A stretch of 41,443 nucleotides of DNA from Phallusia fumigata (GCA_008931825.1 QXVZ01013867.1:1-41443); one strand, 5' to 3'. Counted from the stretch's first letter, positions 10,658 through 22,170 are shown. Notes: generated by a model not told the origin, from the letters alone. Translations and numbers: made by a program.

Positions 10658-11209
10658 ATGACAGAACCTCGACCATTTCATTGGGGGATAATTAGGGGCC
10701 CGTATGCGCCAGGGTGGTATGACCCGTTTAGCGTAGCGCCATTTTATCCATCAAGACGACGCCCGTTCAGCGAAATGGAGCGACTACTTTACCATCTTCC
10801 TCACCTGCTTGACGAGGATAAGGTCAGGAATGCATTTGGGGATGGTGAAGCTGCTGGCACATCAATGGATGTCGAAAGATCGGACCCAAACAACTTCTCT
10901 TGCAGCTTTAACTTGCACGGCTTTAAACCAGATCATGTGAAGATTAAGACGATTGGAAATAAGGTTGTGGTTGATGCAGAGATGGAGGATCATCACGAGG
11001 ACGAGGATCACCAATCGTACTCGCGTCGCCAATTTCATCGGTCAATTGTGCTGCCCGAAAACGTCAACGCTGACCAACTTACGTCCACACTTAACGAGCA
11101 GGGAGTTCTCAACCTGAAGGCGCCACTACTTGCTTTGCCGCAGCCCAAGGAAAAGCCGAAAGAGGTACCTATCACCGTTGAAAAGATGGAAGCGGTTCAG
11201 GAAAGTTGA
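10658..11209 (+). CDS. small heat-shock protein (alpha-crystallin family), complete
   Basis: Intronless 183-aa protein. Residues ~1-75 form the variable N-terminal arm, with aromatic and proline-rich sequence (WYDPFSVAPFYP). The alpha-crystallin domain covers about 80-160: CSFNLHGFKPDHVKIKTIGN, a DHHEDED loop, SRRQFHRSIVLPENV (the conserved arginine strand and LP motif) and the closing NEQGVLNLKAP, the family signature G-V-L-x-L-x-A-P. A short charged tail (residues ~161-183) follows, rich in K, E and P. The length is normal for HSPB-type proteins. It is an ATP-independent chaperone acting in the cytosol as dimers and larger oligomers. Two perfect heat-shock elements and a TATA box upstream, and the lack of introns, fit strong stress induction. 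Which vertebrate HSPB it matches cannot be told by eye. Confidence 0.95.
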   Translation: MTEPRPFHWGIIRGPYAPGWYDPFSVAPFYPSRRRPFSEMERLLYHLPHLLDEDKVRNAFGDGEAAGTSMDVERSDPNNFSCSFNLHGFKPDHVKIKTIGNKVVVDAEMEDHHEDEDHQSYSRRQFHRSIVLPENVNADQLTSTLNEQGVLNLKAPLLALPQPKEKPKEVPITVEKMEAVQES

Positions 11210-11491
11210 ATTTGTGACCAACAAACTGATTCCATGCATAAATGCTGTACATATTGCCTAGCTGTTTGACTCATATTATGCTTTTTTCTGATGTTTTTAC
11301 AATGGCATATGTTTCTGATTGTTTTACGCTGGTGATTCGTAACATTTGACGTAGCTTGTCGCAGTAACCAATACAACCTATTCCATTCTACCAAATGAGC
11401 TGTGTGGTTTTTGTCCATCTGCGTTTCCTGCACCTGGCTGACAGGCTTTAGGTGTCGAGGGATGTTTGATTCCTGCAAAGAATTTTCAGCC

Positions 11492-11497
11492 AATAAA
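11492..11497 (+). terminator. poly(A) signal of the sHSP gene
   Basis: AATAAA about 285 bases after the stop codon, followed by GTGT-type sequence, and ~290 bases before the AVEN start codon. It is the first such signal after the gene. Confidence 0.65.
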
Positions 11498-11790
11498 GTG
11501 TAACAACAGGTGATTGCTAATTAAATGTAGTATTTTGGGGCTTGCTCAACAGCGGGTCCACGTTACACAGTTGATGCATTTGGAAACAAGTAAAAATTAA
11601 CTAAATACAAAAGCTCACAGCCTAACCACTTTTATTTTGTGTGTAGCGCGTCGCATGTCTCGTTGAACAAATCGGGAAATTCCCGCAGCAATAAAAATAT
11701 GGCTGTGTACTTGTTTAAAATTTTAGATTTTTAGTGACCAGATTTGCACAAACTGTGCTTTACGTAAACTGCGCAACAAACTGATTTAAC

Positions 11791-14681
11791 ATGAGGCCCG
11801 ACCAGCACAAGCAGAAGAAAAGTTCACAATACAAAAAGAAACATGGAATGCAATCTTCAACAACAGGTCAGCAGTGGCTTTGGTTTGTTGTTTGTGCGAA
11901 CAAAAATCTATTTTAGGTTATAAATTTTTATGGTATTTTAAAACAGAAATCAAGATTTTGCGTATCTTAATCACTATGTATGTTATGTATGGCTCCCATG
12001 ACCCAAGTTGATTTGAGTTTATTTCGCTTGGTGAAAGAAAACATAGCAACACAATAGCACTAAGTCAATCACCAGGCTGGAAATAGCTGCACAAATTTCC
12101 CTTACTTTTGATTTAATGATCAAATAAATGAGTACATCGTTTGGTAAAAACAAGCCCAAATGGCTCTTATTGCTAAACGTTGCCGACCTCTGTCTTACTT
12201 GCTGATATGGTGGTCATATCTGATTTTTCATTGTTGGAATGATTTTTTATATTTGTTAAGGTGTTTTGTAACAAATTTACATCTTTTGCTAAAATGCTAT
12301 GATCTTGATATTGTATGAAAATAAAAAACACACATTTCACAAGCACTCACTTTTATTGTGCACAGATAAACAATGTGATGCCAAGACACATCAAGAACCT
12401 GAAAACCAACCACATTCACCGAAAGTAAAATAAAATATGTTAAACATTCTAATCATAGAATTTTTTTCCCTTTCAGAATTTAAAGTATCTTCAAATGTAT
12501 TATTATAAATACACATACAGTAAACCTCAGTTGATCTGGATCATGCCTAACTTCTATGAAATTGTGGAGATATAAATGATTTGTAATGATTTCTTGAATA
12601 TTCTGGGTCTTAGCTGTCTCTATAAAAGTTGCTCTTTTTACATCTTTTATCCCGATTTCATAACTTAACTGTACATTCTTACACTAAACTATGTTGCAGC
12701 TGCATGTAAATTCATGCTTACTGTTAGATCTTGCGTATCTGTGTTGTGTTATCTGTTCTGCAATGTTGTAACATCCTAATCACCCAGCTGACTAACCGCC
12801 ATTATTACTGCCCTAAGAGTTGATAGTCATGCTATGCCTTTGTGCCTTTGTGTAATTACTACATATGGATATAATCATTAGGACACTAAAGTGTTCAATT
12901 AAAGTGACATTTACCAATGTTCTACCATCTTAAATCTAGATCATAAAACAGTCTTCACATTATCAAGATCTTTGCCTAATCTCTATAAATTTGCCTGGCA
13001 AATCAAATCCGAGGTTCACTGCAGTAATGTTTTGTATTGAATATACATTGCTTTTCTGGTTATATAATCGGTACACTTGAGCAAGCTAACAAATCTGTCC
13101 AAAGGCTTCCGGCCAAGCTATACCTGGGGAAGTTGAGAACCCATTTACAAAAAGAAAAATTAAAAGTAACTGGAACAAGTATGAAGAAGAAGATGAGGGT
13201 CTGAGTCAAATTGGTGAAGATTATGATGTGCTTATGTCATATGCAAGTAATATGAGTGTTTTTGTGTCTTGTATCTGTTGTCATATTTATGGCCATTTTT
13301 TATTGAGGTCAGTCGAATTCCCATTTAAAGTTAAAATCTGAAAAGGAGTGGGACCTTGATGAAGAAATTGATGATGCATTGATGATTGACTGTGAGAAAA
13401 TAGCTGATGCGCTGTCGCAACTTACGTTTTGTGAGCGTTATGGGTTTGATGTAAATGATTTTGAGGTTGGTTGATTGAATGCTTTTTGCTGTTTGCATTT
13501 CCTGTGAATTTTTTTACAATCTAATTTTTAATCTTTTTAATCATATCAAAAACAAAATACAGCCTCTTCATTTATGCACTATTCTGGATTGTTACATAGA
13601 AATATAAAGTACAGTACAGTTGGTAAAGATTTGTTAAGTTTGTTTATAGTTGCAAAGTAGTCAAACAGAAATAAGATGGATATGCATGCTTCCTTTTGGA
13701 GCAAATTTGTGCAACAAGTAATACTTATTTCGAATAAGTAGACCAAATTATTTTTTAGTTACACTTAATAGTGTTTGGCAAAACAAATTAGCATTACGCG
13801 ATGGCTGACACAGAATTTAATATATTTCTGATTTTCAGCCATCCCTATTAAAGCTTCTTGATGGAACCAGTCCCAATTCAACCTATAACAGTGAGAACTC
13901 CATAACACAACCACTTGTTGTTGACAAAGCTGAGTTTGACTTTCAAGTACCGATTCCTATGCACCAAACTCCTGAGGACCAAATCTCCAACTCTGTCAAT
14001 AAAGAATCAACTGTAGTTAATGATGGTGATGGTCATGCTGACAGACTGTTAAAACCCACTGCAGCAGACACTGATGACATTCTTGGTGCAGACACTTTGC
14101 ACAAAGTGGATGATCTGGAATGTGATTTAGATGACTTATTGCTAAGTACAGCTGTTCCAGACAAGCCTACTACAGTTGGTAGGATATTGGTTGGCTAAAG
14201 TATGTTTAATGACCACTTATATTTTCATGCATACTATTTTAGAAAACCAAGCACCGATTCCTTGTGACACAGTTCAATGCAGCACTGAAGTTTCTCCTGG
14301 TATGTTACATCGAATTTTGTTTGAGTAAAATATGGAAAAGTGCCCACCAAGCTGGTGGAGTTTGTACTACCCCTAAATGCATCATGCTTCCAGTGAGTCC
14401 ACTGTCCATATACCTGGCACATCGTCTGTTGGATAAAGGCTCAGTGGCACTGAACAATTACGATGTAGCTTGATGGTAAACTTATTGCAATAACCCAATC
14501 AGCACTTTTTCTGTAAGGATAAATTCACATAAACATGTAATTAGCAAGGCCTGTACTGTGTTCTTTCTATCCACACACTATAAGGGCGCTGTTTATGTTT
14601 TTGACCGTGCAAGTATGTTTTCTTTCAGAAGATAAAAGTGGTGAAGAAGACTTGGAGGAGTGGTTGGATTCGATTATTTAA
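11791..14681 (+). CDS. AVEN: AVEN, cell death regulator
   Basis: Seven exons: 11791-11866, 12366-12424, 13105-13246, 13308-13465, 13839-14178, 14243-14299 and 14629-14681. All junctions are GT-AG, the phases agree throughout and the sum is 294 codons plus TAA. Three islands identify the family. KRKIKSNWNKYEEE in exon 3 corresponds to KRKIVSNWDRY of vertebrate AVEN. Exon 4 gives KSEKEWDLDEE and then IADALSQLTFCERYGFDV, matching the EEKEWD and LVRALQELPLCLRL region. The C-terminus EEDLEEWLDSII-stop matches the conserved end. Exon 1 is basic (K/Q/R) like the RG-rich vertebrate N-terminus but shorter. Exon 5 adds an acidic disordered linker with DLECDLDDLL. AVEN binds Bcl-xL and Apaf-1 to restrain caspase-9 activation and also promotes ATM signalling. 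Human AVEN is 362 aa, so this form is compact. Conserved islands in exons 3, 4 and 7 make the family call firm; exons 1, 2 and 6 rest on splice phase. Confidence 0.88.
12518..13021. mobile_element. possible pogo/Tigger-like MITE in AVEN intron 2
   Basis: The left end reads CAGTAAACCTCAGTTGATC and the right end is the inverse GAGGTTCACTG, giving an 11-bp imperfect terminal inverted repeat CAGT[AG]AACCTC around ~504 bp of non-coding sequence. CAGT-ACCTC ends are typical of pogo/Tigger-type elements, which duplicate TA; TA is present on the left (CATACAG) but the right flank shows CA. A similar sequence at 7523-7555 may be another fragment. The evidence is thin. Confidence 0.35.
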
Positions 14682-15717
14682 TAACGTTGCAATCATTGCT
14701 TGCATGGCACTGGGCGTGGCCATGTACTAGAAACAAAAGTGGAGATAGGCTGATTCACTGCTTTGCACAAACTTCAGCGACGAGTTTGATTGAAGAGGAT
14801 TAACAATGGAATATAATGTTGACACATAATATACTATTCTTTGAGAAAATACTGTATACGATGTGAGCGCAGCTTGGAAGGGAACGAATCGGTCTTGGGA
14901 ATATTGCGCCCCGGTAGTGGGCGCCATTGCTCAATGTTTGGTAAACTTGCGTGGTTGCAATTCAATTTGAGTTCTTCTGAACGTTTAAATTGGCCAGCAC
15001 TTGATCGGGTGGGTACACCTTTGATAGAAAACATGTATTTATGCACATGAATATTTTCAAAGCAATTGTTTGCACCAACAATATTTGCTTCGCCAACATC
15101 ATGATCCAGTGTTTTTCACCCAACGGAAACAGATAAGCTTTAGTTTATCCGAACTTCCCGGCAGTTGGAAAAAGACCCTGTGGTATCTACTTCGTGTACT
15201 TAATTGTACCGAAACCAACTGATTTGCTTGACCAAGGAAGCAAGTTTAGTTTACATTTGTGAATCAGCACTCGATTCGTTGCCAAATAAGTTTTTCAATA
15301 AAATTGCTCATATACAATATTACTGACTTCATCAACGCTCCTGTAACCTTTTTCCTTGCCGAAGATGATGTTATTACCCTTCTCAGTGGCGAATTTGGCA
15401 TGATGAGGATTATTGGGTAGGACATGCATAATACATGGAATTGCGGTTTTATGACGGCACGCACATGAGTATGATCATATCGCGGTTAGTCTTGTTCTAC
15501 AGAGAAAACAACCATCTTGTCTCGTTAAACCGCTAAATTTTCACGCCGGTATTGTTTCTATACGTCTCAATAAGGATACTAGGAGGCAGGTTTTGTACGC
15601 AAGAGGCAGGACATGTTATATATGTGTATGTTGGTAAGTTGTCGTTAAATGGTTTGTTGAACATTGCTATTCATAAGAGGAAAACATAATCTTCAATTAC
15701 GGGGGATTCGACGAAAC
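14682..15717. other. AVEN 3' UTR and intergenic spacer
   Basis: No convincing coding sequence. AATAAA at 15297-15302 is the first canonical signal after the AVEN stop, giving a 3' UTR of about 620 bases if used. Short frames open on both strands over 14834-15050 have no family resemblance. The right end should contain the promoter of the next + strand gene. Confidence 0.5.
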
Positions 15718-16956
15718 ATGGAATACTTGGTAAGTATAGCAGTACCGGCTTACAACTTCTAGATAGACCAACTGTCAGCAGCATACAAGTAAAATACATT
15801 TTGGTTGCCATAAAGGATTCAAGTCGCTCGGCTCGTAAGTTGGAGCCTTCCCGGACAGTTCGGTACAAGAGAACCGATCCACGAGCAAGCAATATTGTTC
15901 TGGGATGCGAAAGGGACAGTTGGGAAACTACAAACAAGGTGATTGAAAAACCCGTTTTCTTGACGTCTCTTTTTTAGGAATTTTTCACATGGAAAAAACT
16001 CGTAAAAATAACTATATGGTTTGATGTTTTTGATATCGCCTTTTTTAGGGTAAAAATTTCAAATACCATTCCAATGCTTTTAGTAGACTACTTTTTTGGG
16101 AAGGGGGTCTCGCTTTCGGGATTGTCATCGTAAAAGCCAAAAAATGTAGTGAGAATGACTGGAACATTTGAATCACAGACAATTCAACGGCAAGTTGTGG
16201 GTGGGAGCAACCACCAGGGAAAAGCTATCACAGGGGATCGACAAATGGCGTCATCACGTAGACGGGGAATGCTTGAATCCACTCTTTCTTTCGGCAACTG
16301 CATTAACGAGTGGCATACCGAGTCCAAGGTGTTGTATTCTTGCAAATTATAACAGAAAGGATAAAGATGTAAATTTTGTGACCTCTGGTTTCGCGCTTAC
16401 ACAAAACGAAAATGTTGATATTTTGTCGTATACGCCTAATCAAAAGCATATTAAAATCGTTTACTGTAAATTAATGTGCAAATATCTTTTGCCGTTGATC
16501 CCTCAAAGGGCAGAGCAATGGTATGTTTTTAGCGATGCTTCGAAAAACGTTTTTGCCCCTCCTTCTGAGCTTAGGGCGATTAGTTATTTTACCACAACCG
16601 CTCGATTCAGCTCGGGTTTTCGGGCCTTTGGTGTAATGTTACTTATAATCCCGCAGCAACACTACAACAAGCACGACCTGAAAACGTGGGGGCCGCGCTC
16701 GAAGATCCAGCAGGACTCATACTCGTGGACAGAAGATCACCGACGACAACTTGCGGCTCTCCGCGACGCAAACCACGCTCAAATCACGCCATCTATGTCG
16801 CCCTACGTCAAACTACCTCCTATTTACGCCAAGGCAAACGGACACCACCAGGATACCCCGTTTGAACCAATCGGGAACGGGGGCTATCCCCATTACGAGA
16901 GGAACAGGCGACGTTTGCCGAAGCTTCCCGCGCTCAGCGACGAAGACGACATTTGA
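15718..16956 (+). CDS. unidentified four-exon gene, about 194 aa
   Basis: Predicted exons are 15718-15729 (ATG GAA TAC TTG, donor GTAAGT), 15816-15938, 16179-16328 and 16657-16956, all in phase 0, giving 194 aa. The second exon is the most protein-like (RKLEPSRTVRYKR, then SNIVLGCERDSWETTNK). The third has RRRGMLESTLSFGN and ends NEWHTESK. The last starts QHYNKHDLKTWGPR and carries QQDSYSWTEDHRRQ, LPPIYAKANG, GGYPHYERNRRRLP and an acidic end LSDEDDI. The product is soluble and basic, rich in Y, W, N and R, with no membrane segment or signal peptide. I do not recognise the family. The LG-x(5)-W-x-TTNK pattern and the Y/P-rich short motifs recall small axonemal or sperm microtubule-associated proteins, but only loosely. 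The last two exons are also joined by an open frame through the intron (see findings), so the third exon's frame is not settled. Confidence 0.55.
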
Positions 16957-19571
16957 AGTAAAGACATGAAAGTTTAATGCGTTTTCAATTCGAACTAAAT
17001 TGCGCTATAGGCTCAAAAATTGATTGCAAACTGGTTCTGGTATTTTTGAACACCTATTATTTCTTATGGTTATGCCTGAAAGACTCGTCGACGATCATCT
17101 GATACTACGCCGTGCATCATAGTGTGTCGTTTATTCCGCAACACGCGGCAGCGCTTGAGTAACTTCATTGCGATAATGGAGGGCGCTTGGTTTCGAAAAC
17201 GTGGTGATATTGGCATTTGCAAATGGACTTCAGGACAGTCGCTGCTGCAATCTGTTTCTTTGGTTTCGTGTAACGGCGTCCCGATTACACTCGATGACCT
17301 AAATTCTTTTTGACCGTAACTTTCCGGGCCAGGCTGAAAGGTTGCAGTTTCCACACATCTCTGTTAGTGGTCCATGAAACACAAAAAAACAAAAACAGTA
17401 CGGCATGATGTGTATGTCATTGTGTACAGTAACTTTAACAGCCGCTGCGAGCCCCAAGCCCCGTTGCGTATTTGTCAACAAGCATTGGTTTCGTCGAAAG
17501 CTGGTAACGCCCGGTGATTGTTCGATGCCCGCTGCATCCGCTTGTTACGCGGAAAAACCCGAACAAACAACAAAGTGATCATTGGCTTTCGTTTCCTCAA
17601 ACCTCACGAGCGTATATTGCGCAAGTTTCCGCGCATATGGTTTCCCCCAGGGGTCTGCTGATGCGTTAGCCCGCAGCATTGCTTCGGCAGTCTTGTATTA
17701 ATCGTGCACCCACCTGCACACATTTTTGGCAACGATAGAAAATAATTGCCGTTCTTAATTAAAACCAAACGAACTGTATGCGATAAAGTCGGGAGGGAAC
17801 GGTGACTGTAGATGTGCGAATGCGCGTTTTAAATTTGAATTCGCATTTCCTAATATTAGCGCTTATTTTTTTCTTTTTCTGTTGCCAACTTATGACGTCT
17901 AAAACTATCAACAATTTTGCAAATTCGTCAGCATAAAGTTTATCAATAATCTAAAAACGTTTGTACATGAACGCATTATTTTCTTAATCCAGACATCGCG
18001 CCGATGCCGGCTAATGAAAATAAACGACATGAATTAAACATTTCGAGCCACTCAATATCTACCCTTTTTGCGGCTGCGGTCTTTCGACGCTTCTTTGCTC
18101 GTCGCCTGCATAAATTATTAAAATTAATGTGGCACATATCCCTACAACAACTTTAATACAAGATCACCGCGAAGGCGCAAACTTCTTCCTTACAATAAAC
18201 TATCGAAATTACTGGCAGAAACTCGATGCCCCTATTTATTTCGTGTCGTTTTTGACACTCAAATTGTCTGTAGAGCATTACCACAAAAGAAAACTTGTGA
18301 GAGTAGAGAAAACTTGTATGAGGGGTGCCAATATTTTATGTTATCATCAGATCGAAATATTAATTGAAAGTGTGGTTTCGAGACGGGATAAAATATCATT
18401 TAAGTTTTTATGTCTTTTATTGTAGCTTAACAAAGTTGGCAACCCTAGCAAACACGGATCTGGGAAACAAATTAGTTTTCTGTGTGGTCATGTTCGGAAC
18501 GCTAATTGCCTTGCGGATTGTGGAAATTTTTTGTTTTGCTACACTAAACACGGATCTGTTCAGAACTCTTATCAAAAATATACTTGCTTTTTGAATCACT
18601 GATGATAACTTTTTAGAACTATTTCAGCCAGTACATTTTTGATAAGAGTTTGTTTCTTTGGTAAATATTTACTGATAGTTACAACATACAGTATTACATT
18701 TGACCACTGTCGCCCTTTTAAGATTGAGTGCTTGAAATGCCTGCGACCCTCATACATCAATCAGTGTTCAAGGCGAAAGCATTGTATTCCGGCGGAGGTT
18801 ATGTAAATATACAACACTCGTTTATGTACAAGCAAAGAAAAGGGGAGAAATAAAGTTGTCTGGGTACCAAAGAAAAATGCAAGAAATAAAGCAGCATTTT
18901 TGGTCCGCAAATCCAGCAACTGTCGCAAGCGAAATGCATTTCTAAAACGCGTTTCAAAACTTTCTTAACTGCACACGAAAGACCCGCAAACGTTCAGTAT
19001 TATTTTTCTCCATTGTCGCGCGTACCTGGCGAATTTTGTACACTGATAAACACCGTGAGTGAGACACAACATGAAATGGAGAAGCACACGGTACCGCATG
19101 ACAGGCTGCAACAACGTTCGGCATACAATAATTGGCAACACGAAACAATAGTCCTATCGCAAAAAAAAGTGAAACAACAACAGTTGATGGAAATGAGCCG
19201 CAGGAAAGCCCCCAATCTGTCGCTTTCATTCATAAAAATTTCAACCGGAGATCAAGTGAACGATTTACTTTAAAAGCGGCCAAAAATAAATAATGTCCGT
19301 GGCTAGGGTAGGAGCCCCATGTCGTTGCAGTTACTACAAAGAACTGTTTTGAAATGAACCGAATTTTGGCAATTATTCTACCTAGATCGGTAGCAAATGA
19401 ACTTTTTAAGAACTTGTTAAAAGCGAGGAAAGCGGCGAAACTCTGCAAGACAAAATACGAAAGCGAAAAAATTAGAATCGACCCAAACTGCAACAACTTT
19501 GAAAAGCAAACAACGAATAAAAGGCATAAAATCGTATCGGAACAAAACCGTAGGAACTCAGTTGCAAACTA
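16957..19571. other. intergenic, no firm gene
   Basis: About 2.6 kb between the unidentified + strand gene and the duplicated block. On the + strand, 19013-19270 gives a K/Q/E-rich frame (AYNNWQHETIVLSQKKVKQQ) and 19354-19572 another basic one. They might be exons of a small unrecognised gene, but neither has matching splice signals that I trust. On the minus strand 17070-17354 is open without resemblance to anything. Otherwise AT-rich and featureless. Confidence 0.35.
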
Positions 19572-20184
19572 AGGCACTTAACCCAACTTCCAAACGAACC
19601 GATTTTAGTAATTGCACGAACTAGATAGAGGTGTGGTGTGCCAAATGCAGAAAGGTGTGATTTCGCTAAATAACGAGTACGATAGCATAAATAGGAAACA
19701 GTTTGTGTTGTTGAAGATTTATATCGCGTCTGAAGGTGCAACAGCTCAGTTCGATGACCGTGAATGGGATGCTGAACATGTGTGACGTACAGTTATCTTT
19801 GACTCCTGTGCGACACCTTCTGGGCAGTAACGCGCCACCCCGCGATCATTATGGCACCCAAGAGCGCAGATTTGCACNAGGCACTTAACCCAACTTCCAA
19901 ACGAACCGCTTCTAATAATTGCACGAACTAGATAGAGGTGTTGTGTGCCAAATGCAGAAAGGTATGATTTCGCTAAAAAACGAGTACGATAGCATAAATA
20001 GGAAACAGTTTGTGCTGTTGAAGATTTATATCGCGTCTGAAGGTGCAACAGCTCAGTTCGATGAACGTGAATGGGATGCTGAACATGTGTGACGTACAAT
20101 TATCTTTGACTCCTGTGCGACACCTTCTGGGCAGTAACGCGCCACCCCGCGATCATTATGGCACCCAAGAGCGCAGATTTGCAC
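19572..20184. repeat. 306-bp direct duplication with N at the join
   Basis: 19572-19877 and 19879-20184 align end to end, both from AGGCACTTAACCC to GCAGATTTGCAC, with a handful of SNP-like differences (for example CGATTTTAGTAATTG versus CGCTTCTAATAATTG). The single N at 19878 sits exactly at the join. It lies just downstream of the last minus-strand exon and is probably two alleles of its 3' flank. Confidence 0.85.
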
Positions 20185-20193
20185 TTAAATGCG

Positions 20194-20678
20194 CTAAGGT
20201 GGCAATTCACCGTTGCATACAATGAATCTACCGTCTTGACATAGCGCGTGTCGGTCCTTTACCAGGAAGTGGCTTTCATCTTCCACGTCCTCGTCTCTCT
20301 GATACTGCTGCGTAGTTCTTGCGTCTCCCGGGCTCGTCCTGTTGTTGTTGGCGTTGGTGTTTAAACCTGGTTGAGTAAGTTCGGCACCTTGCTGCTGTTC
20401 CACACTCCGTAGTGCCTGGTAGTGGCCGTTTCCGTCCACCACAGCCGGCACCATCCGGCCGGCAGGTGGCGTAGCGCTGGTGCTGTGCAGATCAACTGTT
20501 GGCGATCCCCTGTTGCATGGCATAGAGTGCTGTCGTTGTATAACGTGCTGTTGATGCGGCTGCCGTTGCTGGCCTTTCCTCCGTTCGTCAATGGAGTCCA
20601 GCTGCTGGTCCCTCATGTTGCAGTTGCTTGAAATTCCGACGATCCATTCCTCGAAGTTGCCTTTCGACTGCTGTGAAG
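20194..20678 (-). CDS. last exon of the minus-strand Q-rich 3' module (possible alternative ETS C-terminus)
   Basis: The exon starts at 20678 after acceptor TTTATAG and ends with TAG at 20194-20196, giving 161 codons. It takes one base from the preceding exon (G + CT = Ala), which is exactly what the exon at 22170-21901 leaves. The sequence begins SQQSKGNFEEWIVGISSN and then becomes polar and disordered (HQQHVIQRQHS, a GRMVPAVVDGNGHYQ stretch, NTNANNNRTS, QQYQRDEDVEDE). No domain is recognisable. It is either the real 3' end of the ETS gene or the end of a separate minus-strand transcript. Confidence 0.6.
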
Positions 20679-20996
20679 CTATAAAGTTTGCAAGCATTAG
20701 TTTAAGTTTGGACAAGCTAGAAAGTTGTGCCTAAACCGTTTAAATGTATTCGTTTTGCACGCAGTTATGTCTGTATGTACCCACCAGTGTTCAGATAGTT
20801 CGTCCAACATGCTTCCCCATAAAAGGGATCAAAGCAGAAATGAAATTGTTTTCAAAATTGCTTATTTCTCTGAAAAAACTGTTTATTTTGATTTGAACTT
20901 GGTGTTCTTTACAATGCAAGCTTCAACTTTGAATGCTTTTGAATTACTTTTGCTTGCAAAGCTAGCGTATGGTTTAGTTTTATTCGACGGTGACGC

Positions 20997-22105
20997 CCCC
21001 CTCGCAATATTTAAGCAAATCAGAGACCGGAAAACGGGTGTAAACACTAATTGATGTCAACATCCACCAGCATCCATACGACTATTTTCCTCTGTGTATA
21101 TTCGACAGCCATTAGCACCAGCAGCAGGACGTGCAATAATCGAATCTCCGGCGCGTTTTGTTTACCTTCCGCGCGCGACCGAAACAAAAGCGAAAGGGCG
21201 GAGGATCACAGGTTGTCGTTGCAACAACGGGAAACGTCACACGCGCGAGACCAATTGATCAAGGTCGTTTACTCTGTACTCGAACAGCAATCTCTCTGTT
21301 CCTTCCCGGACGCAGCTCGCGTACGCGAAAACGCGCAAAGCTCACCTGCAATCTGCTGCGGCGAAGGGTAAGCTCCAACGTCGGCCTGGGTCACTGCATG
21401 TTGGGCATGCTGCATGGATGCGTGCTGTTGTGCCATCATCATCGGGGACGAATCGCTGTCCCCTTGCTGTTGCTGCTGCGGGGTGTGTTGCTGTTGGTGG
21501 TGGTAGTGCAGGGTGGGTGAGGGGCCGTTGGACATCGGCTGCGTCACCCCNCCCCCTCGCAATATTTAAGCAAATCAGAGACCGGAAAACGGGTGTAAAC
21601 ACTAATTGATGTCAACATCCACCAGCATCCATACGACTATTTTCCTCTGTGTATATTCGACAGCCATTAGCACCAGCAGCAGGACGTGCAATAATCGAAT
21701 CTCCGGCGCGTTTTGTTTACCTTCCGCGCGCGACCGAAACAAAAGCGAAAGGGCGGAGGATCACAGGTTGTCGTTGCAACAACGGGAAACGTCACACGCG
21801 CGAGACCAATTGATCAAGGTCGTTTACTCTGTACTCGAACAGCAATCTCTCTGTTCCTTCCCGGACGCAGCTCGCGTACGCGAAAACGCGCAAAGCTCAC
21901 CTGCAATCTGCTGCGGCGAAGGGTAAGCTCCAACGTCGGCCTGGGTCACTGCATGTTGGGCATGCTGCATGGATGCGTGCTGTTGTGCCATCATCATCGG
22001 GGACGAATCGCTGTCCCCTTGCTGTTGCTGCTGCGGGGTGTGTTGCTGTTGGTGGTGGTAGTGCAGGGTGGGTGAGGGGCCGTTGGACATCGGCTGCGTC
22101 ACCCC
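20997..22105. repeat. 554-bp direct duplication with N at the join
   Basis: 20997-21550 and 21552-22105 appear identical, both from CCCCCTCGCAATATTTAAGC to GGCTGCGTCACCCC, separated by the N at 21551. The block includes most of one exon of the minus-strand gene, so that exon appears twice. Identity and the N point to unmerged contig ends. Confidence 0.88.
21346..21550 (-). pseudogene. duplicate of part of the Q-rich exon (assembly copy)
   Basis: This repeats the 3' part of the exon at 22170-21901 (QQHASMQHAQHAV, GAYPSPQQIA, donor GCAG|GTGAGC) inside the first copy of the 554-bp duplication. Its upstream end is cut by the N at 21551, so it has no acceptor. I treat it as an artefact and not a second exon. 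Confidence 0.75.
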
Positions 22106-22170
22106 AGCGGTGGTAGGGATCTCCCCCAGCTGGTGGCCCGGCTCTGCGATTGCTTGTTCGTTGGTCACGT
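21901..22170 (-). CDS. Q/H-rich exon of the minus-strand 3' module
   Basis: Acceptor AATCTGACAG at 22180-22171, exon 22170-21901, donor GCAG|GTGAGC. It starts with two bases of a split codon and ends leaving one, so 1 in/1 out. The protein is low-complexity: VTNEQAIAEPGHQLGE, then LHYHHQQQHTPQQQQQG, SSPMMMAQQHASMQHAQ and GAYPSPQQIA. Such Q/H/P-rich stretches are common in activation domains of transcription factors. It joins in phase to the exon at 20678-20194. Upstream it could join the last ETS-domain exon if that exon uses an internal donor (GATG|GTGACG at 22650, or GCGG|GTGGAT), both of which leave the needed single base. Confidence 0.65.

Noticed and set aside
9400..11209. Reading the region as three tandem sHSP genes
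   Set aside because: The copy at 9400 is nearly identical to the one at 10658 and is bounded by N bases, so it is better read as an allele. Two genes are likelier.
17500..17560. A GTTCGATGCCC box suggestive of a tRNA B box
   Set aside because: No matching A box, acceptor stem or anticodon arm at tRNA spacing. No tRNA, rRNA or CRISPR array was seen anywhere in the window.
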